The notes beneath the pieces are model-generated. The model saw nothing but the letters and a program-made list of their open reading frames with translations, was not told where the DNA came from and searched no databases. Positions 52,826-62,769 of a DNA stretch of 64,000 nucleotides are shown here, piece by piece. Each line of letters opens with the position of its first letter. Positions within the stretch are counted from its first letter, which is position 1. The position numbers and the translations under genes were made by a program. The stretch lies in the NCBI GenBank assembly GCA_039027435.1, contig JBCCKF010000003.1, positions 1-64,000 of the forward strand, given 5' to 3'. Source of the stretch: CALBPI01 sp039027435 (lineage in GTDB: Bacteria; Pseudomonadota; Gammaproteobacteria; Steroidobacterales; Woeseiaceae).

Positions 52826-53393
52826 TAGCGTCGACCTCGACTAATCGCCGCCGCGTATCTTCGTCAACGATCGCTCGAATGGCCGCTGCGATCTCAACCT
52901 TGTCGGTTTGCATGCGGCCGTACTCGAGATTGAACGCGTAATCGAAGTCCGGCGGATTGGCGCCTTGGTTGTGCTGGATCAGTGTCTCGAGCTTATCGAA
53001 TGCCTTGACGATTTGCGCCTCAGGAGTCAGGCCGGCTTCGTACTCATCATACAATGCTAAAAATTCATCCTGAGCATCCGCAGGGAGCGGCGCCAATAGC
53101 TGCATAAGATCTTTGCGCTCATCGACCGACTTGTCGGCACCGGCAATCTGCTCGGGTGCCGGAATGTCGCCGTTTATTGCCTCGCCTAAATCATGGACGA
53201 TGCACAACTTCAGCGCCTTCAATAGTTCGATGTCTGGGAATTGATCGGAGAACGTCATCACCAGCAATGCAAGACGCCAGCTGTGCTCCGCCGTACTCTC
53301 CGTGCGCCCGGAAGAAGTGTGTGCACTTCGCAGCGTGTTCTTTAGCCGTTCGGCTTCGCGCAAAAAGTGCAGCCTCGATTCGAGGTCTTTCAC
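52818..53393 (-). CDS. HD-domain hydrolase (HDDC2/YfbR-like)
   Basis: The protein has 191 residues from GTG 53393, overlapping the TlpA stop (GTGA). HD-domain motifs are AEHSWRLALLV, CIVHDLGEAINGDI (catalytic His-Asp) and, after a helical stretch, VKAFDKLETLIQHNQG. This is the pattern of YfbR/HDDC2 nucleotide phosphatases, which remove phosphate from 5'-deoxynucleotides. It is part of the same-strand run downstream of acnB. Confidence 0.88.
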   Translation of the reverse strand: MKDLESRLHFLREAERLKNTLRSAHTSSGRTESTAEHSWRLALLVMTFSDQFPDIELLKALKLCIVHDLGEAINGDIPAPEQIAGADKSVDERKDLMQLLAPLPADAQDEFLALYDEYEAGLTPEAQIVKAFDKLETLIQHNQGANPPDFDYAFNLEYGRMQTDKVEIAAAIRAIVDEDTRRRLVEVDATP

Positions 53394-53914
53394 TGGGAGG
53401 CGAGTAGTGTATTGAGCTCGTCCACCAACGTGTCGACGACACTGTCCGCATACCCGGTGTGGATATGAGCGACATTACCCTCACGATCGAGAATGATCAT
53501 GAATGGCAGGCCCTCAAGACCAACCGCATCGCCCACGATGCCCTTTCGGTCATGCAAAAAGACCATATCGCTCAAGCCTTCGAGCTTTCGCGACAGCTTG
53601 CGGAATGTTCGGCGGTCTACCTTGAAATTGATCGCGAAGATTTGCAGCTGGTCTGTGCCCACCTGCTTCTGGATCTGCGCGAGCACCGGCAGCTCCTTGC
53701 GGCACGGTGGGCACCAGCTTGCCCAGAAGGTCACGACTTGCACTATGCCTGTTTGGTTGGACAGCAAGACCGGTTCCCCTTCGGCAGTACCGATCTCATC
53801 GGGTGGCGGCTCTCCGACAGCAATCTGTGCCGACAGGCCAGTGGACCAGGCACAAAGGCAGGTGATCACCAGGGCCCGAATCGAGTGAGTCAGAAAGGTG
53901 CTCATCTGCGACAT
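53390..53914 (-). CDS. TlpA-like periplasmic thioredoxin
   Basis: The frame has 174 residues from 53914; the true start may be ATG 53905. A signal peptide ends near GLSAQ. The thioredoxin-fold motif is TFWASWCPPCRKELPVL (CPPC active site), followed by GLEGLPFMIILDREG, where the cis-Pro precedes the closing strand. TlpA/ResA-type proteins reduce disulfides in the periplasm, often for cytochrome maturation. The partner is not visible. The HD gene overlaps its stop. Confidence 0.9.
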   Translation of the reverse strand: MSQMSTFLTHSIRALVITCLCAWSTGLSAQIAVGEPPPDEIGTAEGEPVLLSNQTGIVQVVTFWASWCPPCRKELPVLAQIQKQVGTDQLQIFAINFKVDRRTFRKLSRKLEGLSDMVFLHDRKGIVGDAVGLEGLPFMIILDREGNVAHIHTGYADSVVDTLVDELNTLLASQ

Positions 53915-53917
53915 AAA

Positions 53918-54157
53918 TCAATCCAGCAAGCTATCCGAGCTAATCGCCAACCACAGCGCGAGCACTACGAAACCACCACCGAGCGATAGCACCAAAGGCA
54001 GCTCGTAGTACCAGCATGCAATGGCAGCAGCACCTGTCCCCACTACGAAAGCGACGATAGCCTGAACCAAGGAACCGACCAATCCCTTGACCAGGCTCTT
54101 AACAAACCCGTCGGTTTCACCGTGGGTCACTCGTGTTGGCTTTCCGTCGGAGGTCAA
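53918..54157 (-). CDS. small membrane protein between acnB and the thioredoxin gene
   Basis: The 79-residue product has two hydrophobic segments (near 28-48 and 52-73) after a polar N-terminus. The frame opens at TTG 54157 and could instead start at GTG within the first ten codons. It follows the acnB stop by 13 nt. No family is recognised. Confidence 0.5.
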   Translation of the reverse strand: MTSDGKPTRVTHGETDGFVKSLVKGLVGSLVQAIVAFVVGTGAAAIACWYYELPLVLSLGGGFVVLALWLAISSDSLLD

Positions 54158-54170
54158 GACAGGTCTCGAG

Positions 54171-56933
54171 CTACAGACGCGGCGGTGCGTACTTGGTCAG
54201 GTTGATGCCTTCGACCGCTGCCTCGTACTCATGCAGCTCGGGTGTGCGGCCAAGAATCGTCGACAACACAACGACCGGCGTCGACGCGAGCAGCGACTCA
54301 CCTTTCTTCTCGTCGGAATCCTCAACCACACGGCCCTGAAACAGACGGGTCGACGTTGCCATGACCGTGTCACCCTTCTCAGCCTTTTCCTGGTTACCCA
54401 TGCACAAGTTACAGCCGGGGCGCTCGAGGTACATCATGTTCTCGTACTTCGTGCGTGCGGAGTTTTTTGGCGCACCATCATCGAACTCGAAACCAGAGTA
54501 TTTACGCAGCACTTCCCAGTCGCCCTCCGCTTTCAACTCATCGACGATGTTGTAGGTCGGCGGCGCAACCACCAGTGGCGCCTTGAACTCGATACCGCCG
54601 TTCTGACGCTCCAGGTTCTGCAGCATCTGAGAGATGATCTTCATGTCGCCCTTGTGAACCATGCAGGACCCAACAAAACCAAGATCAACTTTCTTGTCGC
54701 CGCCGTAGTAGGAGATCGGGCGAATCGTATCGTGTGTGTAGCGCTTCGACACATCGTCATTGTTGACGTCCGGGTCGGCAATCATCGGCTCGATAATCTC
54801 ATCGAGATCCACAACAAACTCTGCCAAGTATTTCGCATCGGCGTCTGGGGTCAGCGCTGGTTTGTCACCAGAACGAATCTCTGCGATGCGTTGCTCCGCC
54901 AACTTGATCAGGCCGACCAACACCGCGTTATCGTTATCCATGCCTTTGTCGACCATGATCTGGATACGATCACGTGCGATTTCCAGAGACTGGATCAAGG
55001 TGTCGTTCTCGGAGATACAGATCGACGCCTTCGCTTTCATCTCGGCCGTCCAGTCCGTGAACGTAAACGCCTGATCGGAAAGCAGGGTGCCGATGTGCAC
55101 TTCGATGATCTTGCCCTGGAATACGTTCTCGCCGAACTCCTTGAGCATTTGTGCCTGCGTGGCATGCACAACATCGCGGAAGTCCATGTGGTCCTTAAGC
55201 GTGCCTTTGAAGGTCACTTTGACTGACTCAGGGATAGGCATCGTCGCTTCGCCCGTCGCCAACGCCAATGCGACAGTGCCAGAGTCTGCACCGAACGCCA
55301 CGCCTTTCGACATGCGTGTATGCGAATCACCACCAATGATCACAGCCCAGTCATCAACGGTAATGTCGTTCAATACCTTGTGGATCACGTCCGTCATCGG
55401 GGCGTACTCGTCCTCCGGATCTCTCGCCGTGATCAATCCGAACTTGTTCATAAAGCCCATGAGCTTCGGAATATTTCGCTGCGCTTTGGTATCCCAGACA
55501 GAGGCGGTGTGACAGCCGGATTGGTACGCGCCATCCAGTGTCGGTGAAATCACGGTCGCCGCCATCATCTCGAGTTCCTGCGATGTCATGAGCCCAGTGG
55601 TGTCCTGCGAACCGACGATATTCACCTTCACGCGCACGTCGGAACCTGCATGCAACACGGTGCCCGGTGCAACACCGACCGCGTTGCGGTTGAAGATCTT
55701 CTCAACAGCGGTCAGGCCCTGACCCTCGTGCGATACCACGCGTGAAGGTGCATAGACATCAGGTACGTCGATGCCGAGCACACCGGCAGCAAACGTCTGG
55801 AGTTTCTTGCCAAAGACCACCGCGTATGAGCCGCCCGCTTTGATGAACTCAAGCTTCTGCGGCGTCAGTGCAGACGAAATGTCGGTGAGCACTTCGCTGC
55901 TGTCGTCGTTGTAGAGCTTCTTTTCTTTCAGATTGATGGTGAGCACGGTGCCGGTATCGACAGAGAACAACTGCTCGAGTACCGGCTCGTTGTCCTCGTC
56001 CATGACCGTGTTTCCATCGGCATCCAGCTTCTTCGTCCAGTTTTTCAGGTCGATGCCGATGCCACCCGTGACTCCTACTGTGGTCAGGAAGATCGGTGAA
56101 ATGCCATTCGTGCCACCGACGATCGGTGCGATGTTAATGAACGGTACGTAAGGGCTGGCCTGCTTACCGGTCCACAGCGCCACGTTGTTCACACCCGACA
56201 TGCGCGAAGAGCCCACACCCATGGTGCCCTTCTCGGCGACCAACATGACTTGCTTGTCGGGATGCTGCTCGCGAAGCGCCATGATCTCTTTCTGCGCCTG
56301 CTCGGAGATCAGACTCTTACCATGCAACTCACGGTCGGAGCGCGAGTGCGCCTGGTTCCCCGGAGACAGCAGATCCGTCGAGACGTCCCCGATAGCGGCA
56401 ACATAGGTCACTACCTGCACCTGCTCGGGTGCTTCCGGCAATTGCGTAAAGAACTCGGCTTGTGCGTAGCTTTCGATTAGTGATTTCGCAATCGCATTGC
56501 CGGCTTTGAATGCCGCTTCCAGTCTCTCGGTATCCGCTTCATAAAGAAAAACCTGCGTCTTCAGGATGCCGGCCGCACGATCCGCCAAAGCGGCGTCATC
56601 TCCGAGCGCCAGATCCAGCAGTACCTCAACGGAAGGCCCGCCTTTCATGTGCGACAGCAACTCGAAAGCGAACTCAGGAGAAATTTCTGGCACTTTTGTC
56701 TCGCCGACAATCACCTGCTTCAAGAACTGGGCCTTAACGCCAGCGGCGCTCGTGGTGCCGGGCAGCGTGTTGTAGATTAAAAAGTGCAGTGAGTCCGAGC
56801 GGTGCTCGTGGTCGGCCTCCTTAATCTGCTCGATCAGCTCCGCAACCAAAGCTGCGTCGTCAATCGGCTTGGGGCTCAGACCGTGGCCCTTGCGGCTCTC
56901 GATCTCAGCGAGGTAATCGGTATATAAGCTCAT
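54171..56933 (-). CDS. acnB: bifunctional aconitate hydratase 2 / 2-methylisocitrate dehydratase
   Basis: The 920-residue protein matches AcnB throughout: an N-terminal HEAT-like domain, then the aconitase core with PGNQAHSRSDRELHGKSL, GVGSSRMSGVNNVALWTG and VVSHEGQGLTAVEKIFNRNAVG. The iron-sulfur ligands lie in FVGSCMVHKGDM and ERPGCNLCMGNQ. It interconverts citrate and isocitrate in the TCA cycle and can act in the methylcitrate pathway. The start ATG 56933 has an upstream GGAGGGAC ribosome site. It is the first gene of the same-strand run to 48483. Confidence 0.97.
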   Translation of the reverse strand: MSLYTDYLAEIESRKGHGLSPKPIDDAALVAELIEQIKEADHEHRSDSLHFLIYNTLPGTTSAAGVKAQFLKQVIVGETKVPEISPEFAFELLSHMKGGPSVEVLLDLALGDDAALADRAAGILKTQVFLYEADTERLEAAFKAGNAIAKSLIESYAQAEFFTQLPEAPEQVQVVTYVAAIGDVSTDLLSPGNQAHSRSDRELHGKSLISEQAQKEIMALREQHPDKQVMLVAEKGTMGVGSSRMSGVNNVALWTGKQASPYVPFINIAPIVGGTNGISPIFLTTVGVTGGIGIDLKNWTKKLDADGNTVMDEDNEPVLEQLFSVDTGTVLTINLKEKKLYNDDSSEVLTDISSALTPQKLEFIKAGGSYAVVFGKKLQTFAAGVLGIDVPDVYAPSRVVSHEGQGLTAVEKIFNRNAVGVAPGTVLHAGSDVRVKVNIVGSQDTTGLMTSQELEMMAATVISPTLDGAYQSGCHTASVWDTKAQRNIPKLMGFMNKFGLITARDPEDEYAPMTDVIHKVLNDITVDDWAVIIGGDSHTRMSKGVAFGADSGTVALALATGEATMPIPESVKVTFKGTLKDHMDFRDVVHATQAQMLKEFGENVFQGKIIEVHIGTLLSDQAFTFTDWTAEMKAKASICISENDTLIQSLEIARDRIQIMVDKGMDNDNAVLVGLIKLAEQRIAEIRSGDKPALTPDADAKYLAEFVVDLDEIIEPMIADPDVNNDDVSKRYTHDTIRPISYYGGDKKVDLGFVGSCMVHKGDMKIISQMLQNLERQNGGIEFKAPLVVAPPTYNIVDELKAEGDWEVLRKYSGFEFDDGAPKNSARTKYENMMYLERPGCNLCMGNQEKAEKGDTVMATSTRLFQGRVVEDSDEKKGESLLASTPVVVLSTILGRTPELHEYEAAVEGINLTKYAPPRL

Positions 56934-57081
56934 GATTGTCCCTCCAGTTTCTTCAGAAACCGGACAAAGTTGTCCCAGACCGGCGATTATATCAGCCAGC
57001 GGGCACCGAATTGACGTGCAGCTTTACGGGAATAACAGGTATTGATCCGGCAAATGATGGTCCGGACGAGGGGTTCAGCCG

Positions 57082-58080
57082 TCAGGACACGACCGCGTTC
57101 ACGAGTATCTCGATCAACGCCGCACCGGTCCAAGTCAGCGGGACGATAATGGCGTAGCTAATAAAACGTGTGATTGCCGGGACATCGAAAGGCCAGGTCG
57201 GCAAGCGGGAGACCTCTCGACGGAAAGAAAGTGCTGCCGCCCGCGCCTCGACGCTGCCCTGTTGGGCCTGACGCAACGCTTCCTGCGCATCAGCGACTGC
57301 CTGTGCGCGCTGCTGCTTAAGCTGACGATGAACCGGTAACACAGGCACCAATAGCAGGAAGATCACCAGCGGCGAGAAAAACGCCAGTGCTGGCAGCGTT
57401 GTCCACCAGTTAACGGGCCCGCCAAGCCACATGATCGACAGCAAACCGAGCGCGCCGAGCACCACCAGAGTCGAGGTGACCGCCATTGTTCCGACCGGCA
57501 TGTAGCTGTCTGGTTCCAAAATCCGTATGTCCAGCTCTCGGGACACACTGCGGAATAACACCGCGTTACGAAACAGCGCGCTCATGGCAACACACATCGT
57601 TACCCAAACTGGCAGGGGCCCGACGGCCAGTGAAAATCGAATCGGGTTTGCGGTCAGCTCGTACAGCATCCCATTCAGGCCGCCGGCGAGAAACCAGCTC
57701 TGCACTAACCACAGTCCAACGCCCACCGACAACGTTCGTATCGTCCAACCTACAGATCGCCGGCGGACATCGACTTCGAGGCTTGGCGCAGAACCACCCG
57801 CAAATCCACGCAGCGAATCCAGTGTCTGCTGCGTTCGATCAGTGATGTAGTGAAAAACCGGGACGATATAGGCGACCGAGCAAACAAAGAACGCGGCTAC
57901 CGACCATGCGCCGAAGTACCAGCTCCCGCCTTCTAAGTGACGCACTCGCAGATAGAGAGCAACCGCGAAGAACAGAAATCCGGTCAGCAGTATCAATGCG
58001 CCTGAAACCCAACGCCCGTAGCGACCTCTTGGCACCAGCGAGAGCATCCAGATTCTGATTGTGCGTGCCTCGTCCATCAA
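57082..58080 (-). CDS. hypothetical multi-pass membrane protein
   Basis: The 332-residue protein has about six hydrophobic segments (near 25-45, 55-80, 120-140, 150-172, 205-225, 230-250) and a charged coiled region (about 252-295, RQLKQQRAQAVADAQEALRQAQQG). It ends with one more helix. No enzyme motif is seen. It lies between acnB and the divergent OmpA-family gene, with a 148-nt gene-free spacer on the acnB side. No family is recognised. Confidence 0.7.
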   Translation of the reverse strand: MMDEARTIRIWMLSLVPRGRYGRWVSGALILLTGFLFFAVALYLRVRHLEGGSWYFGAWSVAAFFVCSVAYIVPVFHYITDRTQQTLDSLRGFAGGSAPSLEVDVRRRSVGWTIRTLSVGVGLWLVQSWFLAGGLNGMLYELTANPIRFSLAVGPLPVWVTMCVAMSALFRNAVLFRSVSRELDIRILEPDSYMPVGTMAVTSTLVVLGALGLLSIMWLGGPVNWWTTLPALAFFSPLVIFLLLVPVLPVHRQLKQQRAQAVADAQEALRQAQQGSVEARAAALSFRREVSRLPTWPFDVPAITRFISYAIIVPLTWTGAALIEILVNAVVS

Positions 58081-58146
58081 TCCAAATTCACTATTCGCCG
58101 CCTATCCTCTGTGTGCAATATACTGACTTCCATAAAGGGGCGGTAC

Positions 58147-59124
58147 ATGAACAAAAAACTCCTGCTAATACTCTTGCCTCTCGCTTTGCCAATGTTTGCC
58201 AGCGCGCAAGATATAGAGGGTGTGATCGAGCATCCGATGATCGAGCGCTATCCGGGGCAGGTTATCCTCTGGCAGCAGATCGAAAACTACCAACCCTATC
58301 GAGTAGCAGTGGGTCCGGTCACCGGCTATCGCACGATTGATGACTGGATTGATACCGAGGGCCGCGTCACTAGAACGTTCTACAAGCTCTCCGGAACCGA
58401 ACGAACCTATTCGGAAGTCTATGTGAACTTCCTTGATGCACTACAAGCGGCTCGATTCGAAATCTTGGCTACGGGGATATCGTCCGATCGCAATGGTGTC
58501 GCGGTGGGTTCCCGCCAATGGACGCAAGTCACGACGAGAAACAACCCGTGGTCTAAACCCGGAGAGGTCAATACCGTGGCTGGCGGCACCGCGACTTCCG
58601 GCGGTGCCGGCGCGATCGTGGCCACCATCGAGCGTGCAGCGGGTACCGCCTATGTGGTGATCTACGTCGAACAGCATGCAGAAGACTACGTCGGCACACT
58701 AATCGATATTGTTGAAGTCAGTGCTGCTGAGTCCGATCTGGTAGTGGTCGATGCGGAAGCGATGGGCTCGGACATTGCTGAATACGGACGAGTCGTTCTC
58801 GACGGTCTGATCTTTGATTTTGACCGTGCGACGCTGAAGCCCGAATCGATAGCAGCGCTGGAAGCTATTGCGAGTTACCTGGCTAGCAATCCAGACAAAC
58901 GCTTTTTTGTAGTCGGCCATACTGACTCTGAAGGCACGTTTGCTTACAACCAAAAGCTATCAGCCGATCGCGCGCGCACTGTGGTGGACACGCTGATTCA
59001 GGATTTCGGCGTAGCGCCCGAACGCCTGACGCCGCAGGGCGTCGGACCACTATCACCGGTGTTCTCCAACTCGCAAGACGCTGGCCGGTCCCGGAACCGC
59101 CGCGTCGAGCTAGTAGAACAGTGA
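58147..59124 (+). CDS. OmpA-family lipoprotein-like outer membrane protein (DUF4892-type N-terminus)
   Basis: The protein has 325 residues from ATG 58147 (AGGGG six bases upstream). The signal peptide ends FASAQ. The first half (about 20-215) matches the DUF4892 layout, with YRVAVGPVTGYRTIDDWIDTEG. The C-terminal OmpA-like domain has DFDRATLKPESIAALEAIASYL, VVGHTDSEGTFAYNQKLSADRA and NRRVELVE, which binds peptidoglycan. It anchors the outer membrane to the wall. It is convergent with the serine hydrolase gene. Confidence 0.9.
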   Translation: MNKKLLLILLPLALPMFASAQDIEGVIEHPMIERYPGQVILWQQIENYQPYRVAVGPVTGYRTIDDWIDTEGRVTRTFYKLSGTERTYSEVYVNFLDALQAARFEILATGISSDRNGVAVGSRQWTQVTTRNNPWSKPGEVNTVAGGTATSGGAGAIVATIERAAGTAYVVIYVEQHAEDYVGTLIDIVEVSAAESDLVVVDAEAMGSDIAEYGRVVLDGLIFDFDRATLKPESIAALEAIASYLASNPDKRFFVVGHTDSEGTFAYNQKLSADRARTVVDTLIQDFGVAPERLTPQGVGPLSPVFSNSQDAGRSRNRRVELVEQ

Positions 59125-59130
59125 CCTCGA

Positions 59131-60321
59131 CTAGTCTCGAAGCGAGTTAGTAATCGCTGCGAACAACGCGTCTTCCCAATCCCAGTCCTCGCGCTTGCTC
59201 GCATCCGGCCTCGCACTGTGCAGCGCAATCACCAGATTCTCGTCACGGTCGATATGAATGCCCTGACCGAAAATTCCACTCGCCGCGAACACACCTTCGT
59301 CGCCGAGCCACCAGAAATAGCCGTATCCATCGTAGCCTTTCGACGGTTGCGTTGACGCTGTCATCCAGCCTTCCGGGAGTACGGCAGTGCCATCGGGCAG
59401 TACCCCATTCGCCAGCGCGAAAAGACCCAGTCGGCCGTAATCACGCAGCGTCGCGTTAATGCAGCATCCGCCGAATTCGCCGCCACCAGGCTCAGTCAGG
59501 TTCCAACTTGCCTCGGACTCCATGCCAAATGGTTGCCAGATCTTTTCCGACAGGTAGGTCGACAGGTTGTTGCCGATTGCCGAGCGCAACAAAGTGCCCG
59601 CCAGATTGGTTTCTGCGGTGTTGTAGTTGAACACCTCTCCCGGCTTAGCTGCCCGTGGCTTATTACGAAGGAATTCATATAGCGCGACGGTTTCCCAGGA
59701 CGCGGTCGCGACGTCCGACTCCGGGTCGGCGTAGTCCTCGTTCCAGGTCACACCCGAGGCCATCTGCAATAGGTCGCGTATCGAAGTCTGATCGTAGGAA
59801 GACCCTTGCAGTCTAGGCAGATAACGCGTGACCTTTTCGTCGACGCTGTCGATATAGCCGTCCTGGATTGCTGCGCCAATCAGCATCGACACAACCGACT
59901 TTGCAACCGAGAACGAAATCCATCGGCTGTTGGCGTCATTTCCGAGTCCGTAACGCTCATATACAACGGCACCGTCCTTGATCACGAGCAGGCCTGCGAC
60001 ACTCTGGCGTTCGAAGTAATCGTCTACCGTCATGGACTCATCGCCGCGCTTGAGCACGACGCTGCCGAGCGCTTTCTGTGCTTCCCCAAGTTCGCTCGGA
60101 TTCATCCCCGCGCTAATGACACGGGTGGGGAAAATCCTGTCGGAGTTACGATAACTGGCAACCTGTTGTTCCGGCGTCCAGGTCAGCAGACCCGTTGCTG
60201 GTCCAAGATTTTCGATGTCCTCGGACGGATCCACAAACGGTGCGCCAGCACCAGCGCGTACCGCTAAGGATAAGCATCCCAAGACCGCTGCGAGGCGAAC
60301 ATGAGTCATTCTCTTGTGCAT
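59131..60321 (-). CDS. class C-type serine hydrolase (beta-lactamase family)
   Basis: The 396-residue protein starts at ATG 60321 with AGGGG five bases upstream. A signal peptide ends near RAGAG. SxxK reads SFSVAKSVV (Ser nucleophile, Lys), and the second motif is FNYNTAETN. The layout is that of the beta-lactamase/6-aminohexanoate-dimer-hydrolase type. These are esterases, amidases or D-aminopeptidases, not proven resistance enzymes. It lies between the OmpA gene and the TBDR. Confidence 0.9.
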   Translation of the reverse strand: MHKRMTHVRLAAVLGCLSLAVRAGAGAPFVDPSEDIENLGPATGLLTWTPEQQVASYRNSDRIFPTRVISAGMNPSELGEAQKALGSVVLKRGDESMTVDDYFERQSVAGLLVIKDGAVVYERYGLGNDANSRWISFSVAKSVVSMLIGAAIQDGYIDSVDEKVTRYLPRLQGSSYDQTSIRDLLQMASGVTWNEDYADPESDVATASWETVALYEFLRNKPRAAKPGEVFNYNTAETNLAGTLLRSAIGNNLSTYLSEKIWQPFGMESEASWNLTEPGGGEFGGCCINATLRDYGRLGLFALANGVLPDGTAVLPEGWMTASTQPSKGYDGYGYFWWLGDEGVFAASGIFGQGIHIDRDENLVIALHSARPDASKREDWDWEDALFAAITNSLRD

Positions 60322-60406
60322 GATTTCCCCTGCTTCTGCACTGAATATCTGCTTTGTAGAGAGTAGTGGGTTCTAGCAAGAAACAGTACCCAAGTGTTAC
60401 CTAATT

Positions 60407-60425
60407 GTTAATGAGAATTATTCGC
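60407..60425 (+). promoter_or_regulatory. Fur box before the split TBDR
   Basis: GTTAATGAGAATTATTCGC matches GATAATGATAATCATTATC at 14 of 19 positions and has the AATGAGAATTATTCGC form common in gammaproteobacteria. It lies 61 nt before the TBDR start and indicates iron repression. Confidence 0.8.
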
Positions 60426-60485
60426 GTTTGAAAGCCTTGACTGATAGTTTTCGCAAAACTTCGAGTTAGTTAAGGGGACACAACA

Positions 60486-62715
60486 ATGAAGATGATTCAC
60501 TGGAGCGGTGCGCTTCTCGCATTGAGCCTAGTCGCACCTCTGGCGCAAGCGCAAGACGACGATGAAAGTGAAATCGAAGAAATCATCGTCACGGGGACTA
60601 AACGTTCGCTTGGCATTCAGGACACACAGACATCTGTGCAAGTGGTCACAGCGGGGGATATCGAGGACCAAGCGATCCTTAATGTCGAGGACATCCTGCT
60701 GCGGACTTCGAACGTCGCAGCGGGCGGTCCGAACTCGCTGAATAATCTGTCGATTCGCGGCGTCACTCTCACTGGTGTCGGATTTTCAGGTGTAGGCACC
60801 ACAGCTAACGTCTACGTCGATGGCTCTCCCAACAGCTTCAATGCCAACCAGGGCGCCAATAACCTCTGGGATGTGCAACAAGTCGAGGTTCTACGTGGGC
60901 CGCAGTCGACGGTTCAGGGACGTAATGCACTCGCGGGCGCGATTATTATCAACACCGCTGATCCCGTCTATGAGTGGACAGGGAAAGCGCGCGTCCTGGT
61001 CGGCAACGAAGATCAAAGACAGGGCTCGTTTGTCGTCAACGCACCGATCATTGAGGACCAGGTCGCTTTTCGCCTTACCGCTGACTACCGGGAAGTCGAT
61101 TTTGGTGTTGTAAACCCGGACACAGGTAACAACACGCGTTTTGAAGAAGCGGGAAACTTCCGAGCGAAGCTTTTGATCGAACCTTCGGCAATCGAAGACC
61201 TTCCTATTGAATTGATCGCACAGGTCTCCGATACGCAATTTGGTGAATTTGGCGCAGCAAATCCCCCGGTTCCCGCCGACGATCCCAGCTTTAGTAATTT
61301 CGACCCGTTCGGGGACGAGACATTCGGTATCCGCACGCGTTTCGAAGACAACGTCGTCACGAGATACACCGCGGATGTGCAGTACGCACTAGGTAGTAAC
61401 TGGTCACTGTTTGGTATAAGGCACCTTCGAAGAAACGGAGCGAATCGTGGATTTCGGACCAGCGAGTGAGGGCGACACGCTCACCGAAACCTTCACAAGT
61501 GAATTTCGTGCCGCGTTCAATTACGAACGGGTTAGCGGCTGGATCGGTGCTTATTATTTTCAGACCGACGATGCGAACGAAACAACGTTCGTCACGCCAA
61601 TCAGCATTCTCGGGCTTCCTGTGACCGAACCTGACACGATCCTGTCACTAGTCACATCGACCGAGACGAAAGTTGAAAACATCGCCGTATTTGGTGACAT
61701 CACTTTCGATATCAGCGACCAATGGACCCTTAGCTTCGGTGCGCGGTACGACCTAGAGGAATTCGACGATAATGGTCGCGAATCGACAGTCTCCGCCGAC
61801 CCGGCTGGTTGCGCGATTGCTCCGGGTATCCCGGGTATTGGCGGTTTACCTTGTGTCGCCATCTTGCCGGTGCAACCGCAGCCGCCGAACTCAGCGGACT
61901 TTGAGGCGTTCCTGCCTCGTGGTACCGCGATCTACAGATTCGATGATCTGATGTCCCTGTCGTTCACCGTCGCGCGCGGTTACCGATCAGGTGGGTCTTA
62001 CCTGTTTGCAGAATTCGGCGGTGTACCGGAAACCCGTGAATATGACCCAGAGTTCCTGACCAACTATGAATTCGCGTTCAGGTCGGAATTCCCGGAAAAA
62101 GATCTGACGCTGAACGCCAATCTTTTCTACACCGATTGGGAAGATCAGCAGGTATCGATCCCTGGTGAGTTTGGTTTCTTCGACACCGAGATCCTGAACT
62201 CCGGTACCTCTGAACTCTACGGTCTCGAAGTAGAGGTGAAAAAGACCTTCTCGTCTGAGCTCAGCGGTTTCATGTCGCTCGGCATCCTCAACACTGAGTT
62301 CACCGATTTCGCGTTCGCACCTGGCAGCGGGACGCAATTTGAAAACCTGGCTGGCCGGAACTTCAACAACGCGCCAGAGCTGAATATCTCAGCAGGACTG
62401 ACGTACGAGTCGGCAGACGGGTTTTTCTTGAGCGGTAACTTCGCCTACTCAGACGACCAATTTTCAGACGTCACCAACCTTCAGCAAAACGTCAACGAGG
62501 ACTACATCCTCGTGAACGTTCGAGGCGGCTGGCGTTGGGACAACTACGAAGTTGCGATTTTCGCAGACAACCTGTTCGATGAGCGCTTCTCAAACCGTCG
62601 TGGACTGTTTAACGTTGATATCGCAACCGGCACGGTCCAAGCGAACCAACCGGCCGGATTTTTCACCGTCAACGATCCTCGCCTGGTCGGCTTAGAGTTC
62701 CGCGCAGGGTTTTAG
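60486..62715 (+). pseudogene. TonB-dependent receptor split by a one-base frameshift
   Basis: The gene starts at ATG 60486 with AAGGGG eight bases upstream. The signal peptide ends LAQAQ, and the TonB box and plug are present (EIEEIIVTGTKRS, VEVLRGPQSTVQGRNALAGAIIIN). The first frame ends at 61469; the receptor continues in the next phase from 61447 to a C-terminal GLEFRAGF at 62715. Near 61416-61421 the DNA reads ATAAGG. Removing one A gives ATA GGC ACC TTC GAA, restoring a continuous protein of about 742 residues. The change is either a real mutation or a sequencing error; the rest of the barrel is intact. A Fur box upstream points to ferric-siderophore uptake. Confidence 0.9.
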
Positions 62716-62727
62716 GGCTTCGAAATG

Positions 62728-62769
62728 GCGCTGTCCGGGCGGTAGCAAACTACCGCTTGTACAGCGCTT
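62728..62769. repeat. nested inverted repeat between convergent genes
   Basis: GGCGCTGT, then CGGTAG-CAAA-CTACCG, then ACAGCGC form an inner 6-7 bp stem inside an outer one. It overlaps the last codons of the PEBP gene and the spacer after the TBDR. No T-run follows. It could be a terminator-like element for both convergent genes. Confidence 0.45.

Noticed and set aside
54087..55226. A 379-codon plus-strand frame opposite acnB.
   Set aside because: It is antisense to a highly conserved gene and has no recognisable motif.
59131..60321. Naming the serine hydrolase as an antibiotic-resistance beta-lactamase.
   Set aside because: The motifs fit the broad esterase/6-aminohexanoate-dimer-hydrolase group, and the third class C motif is not evident.
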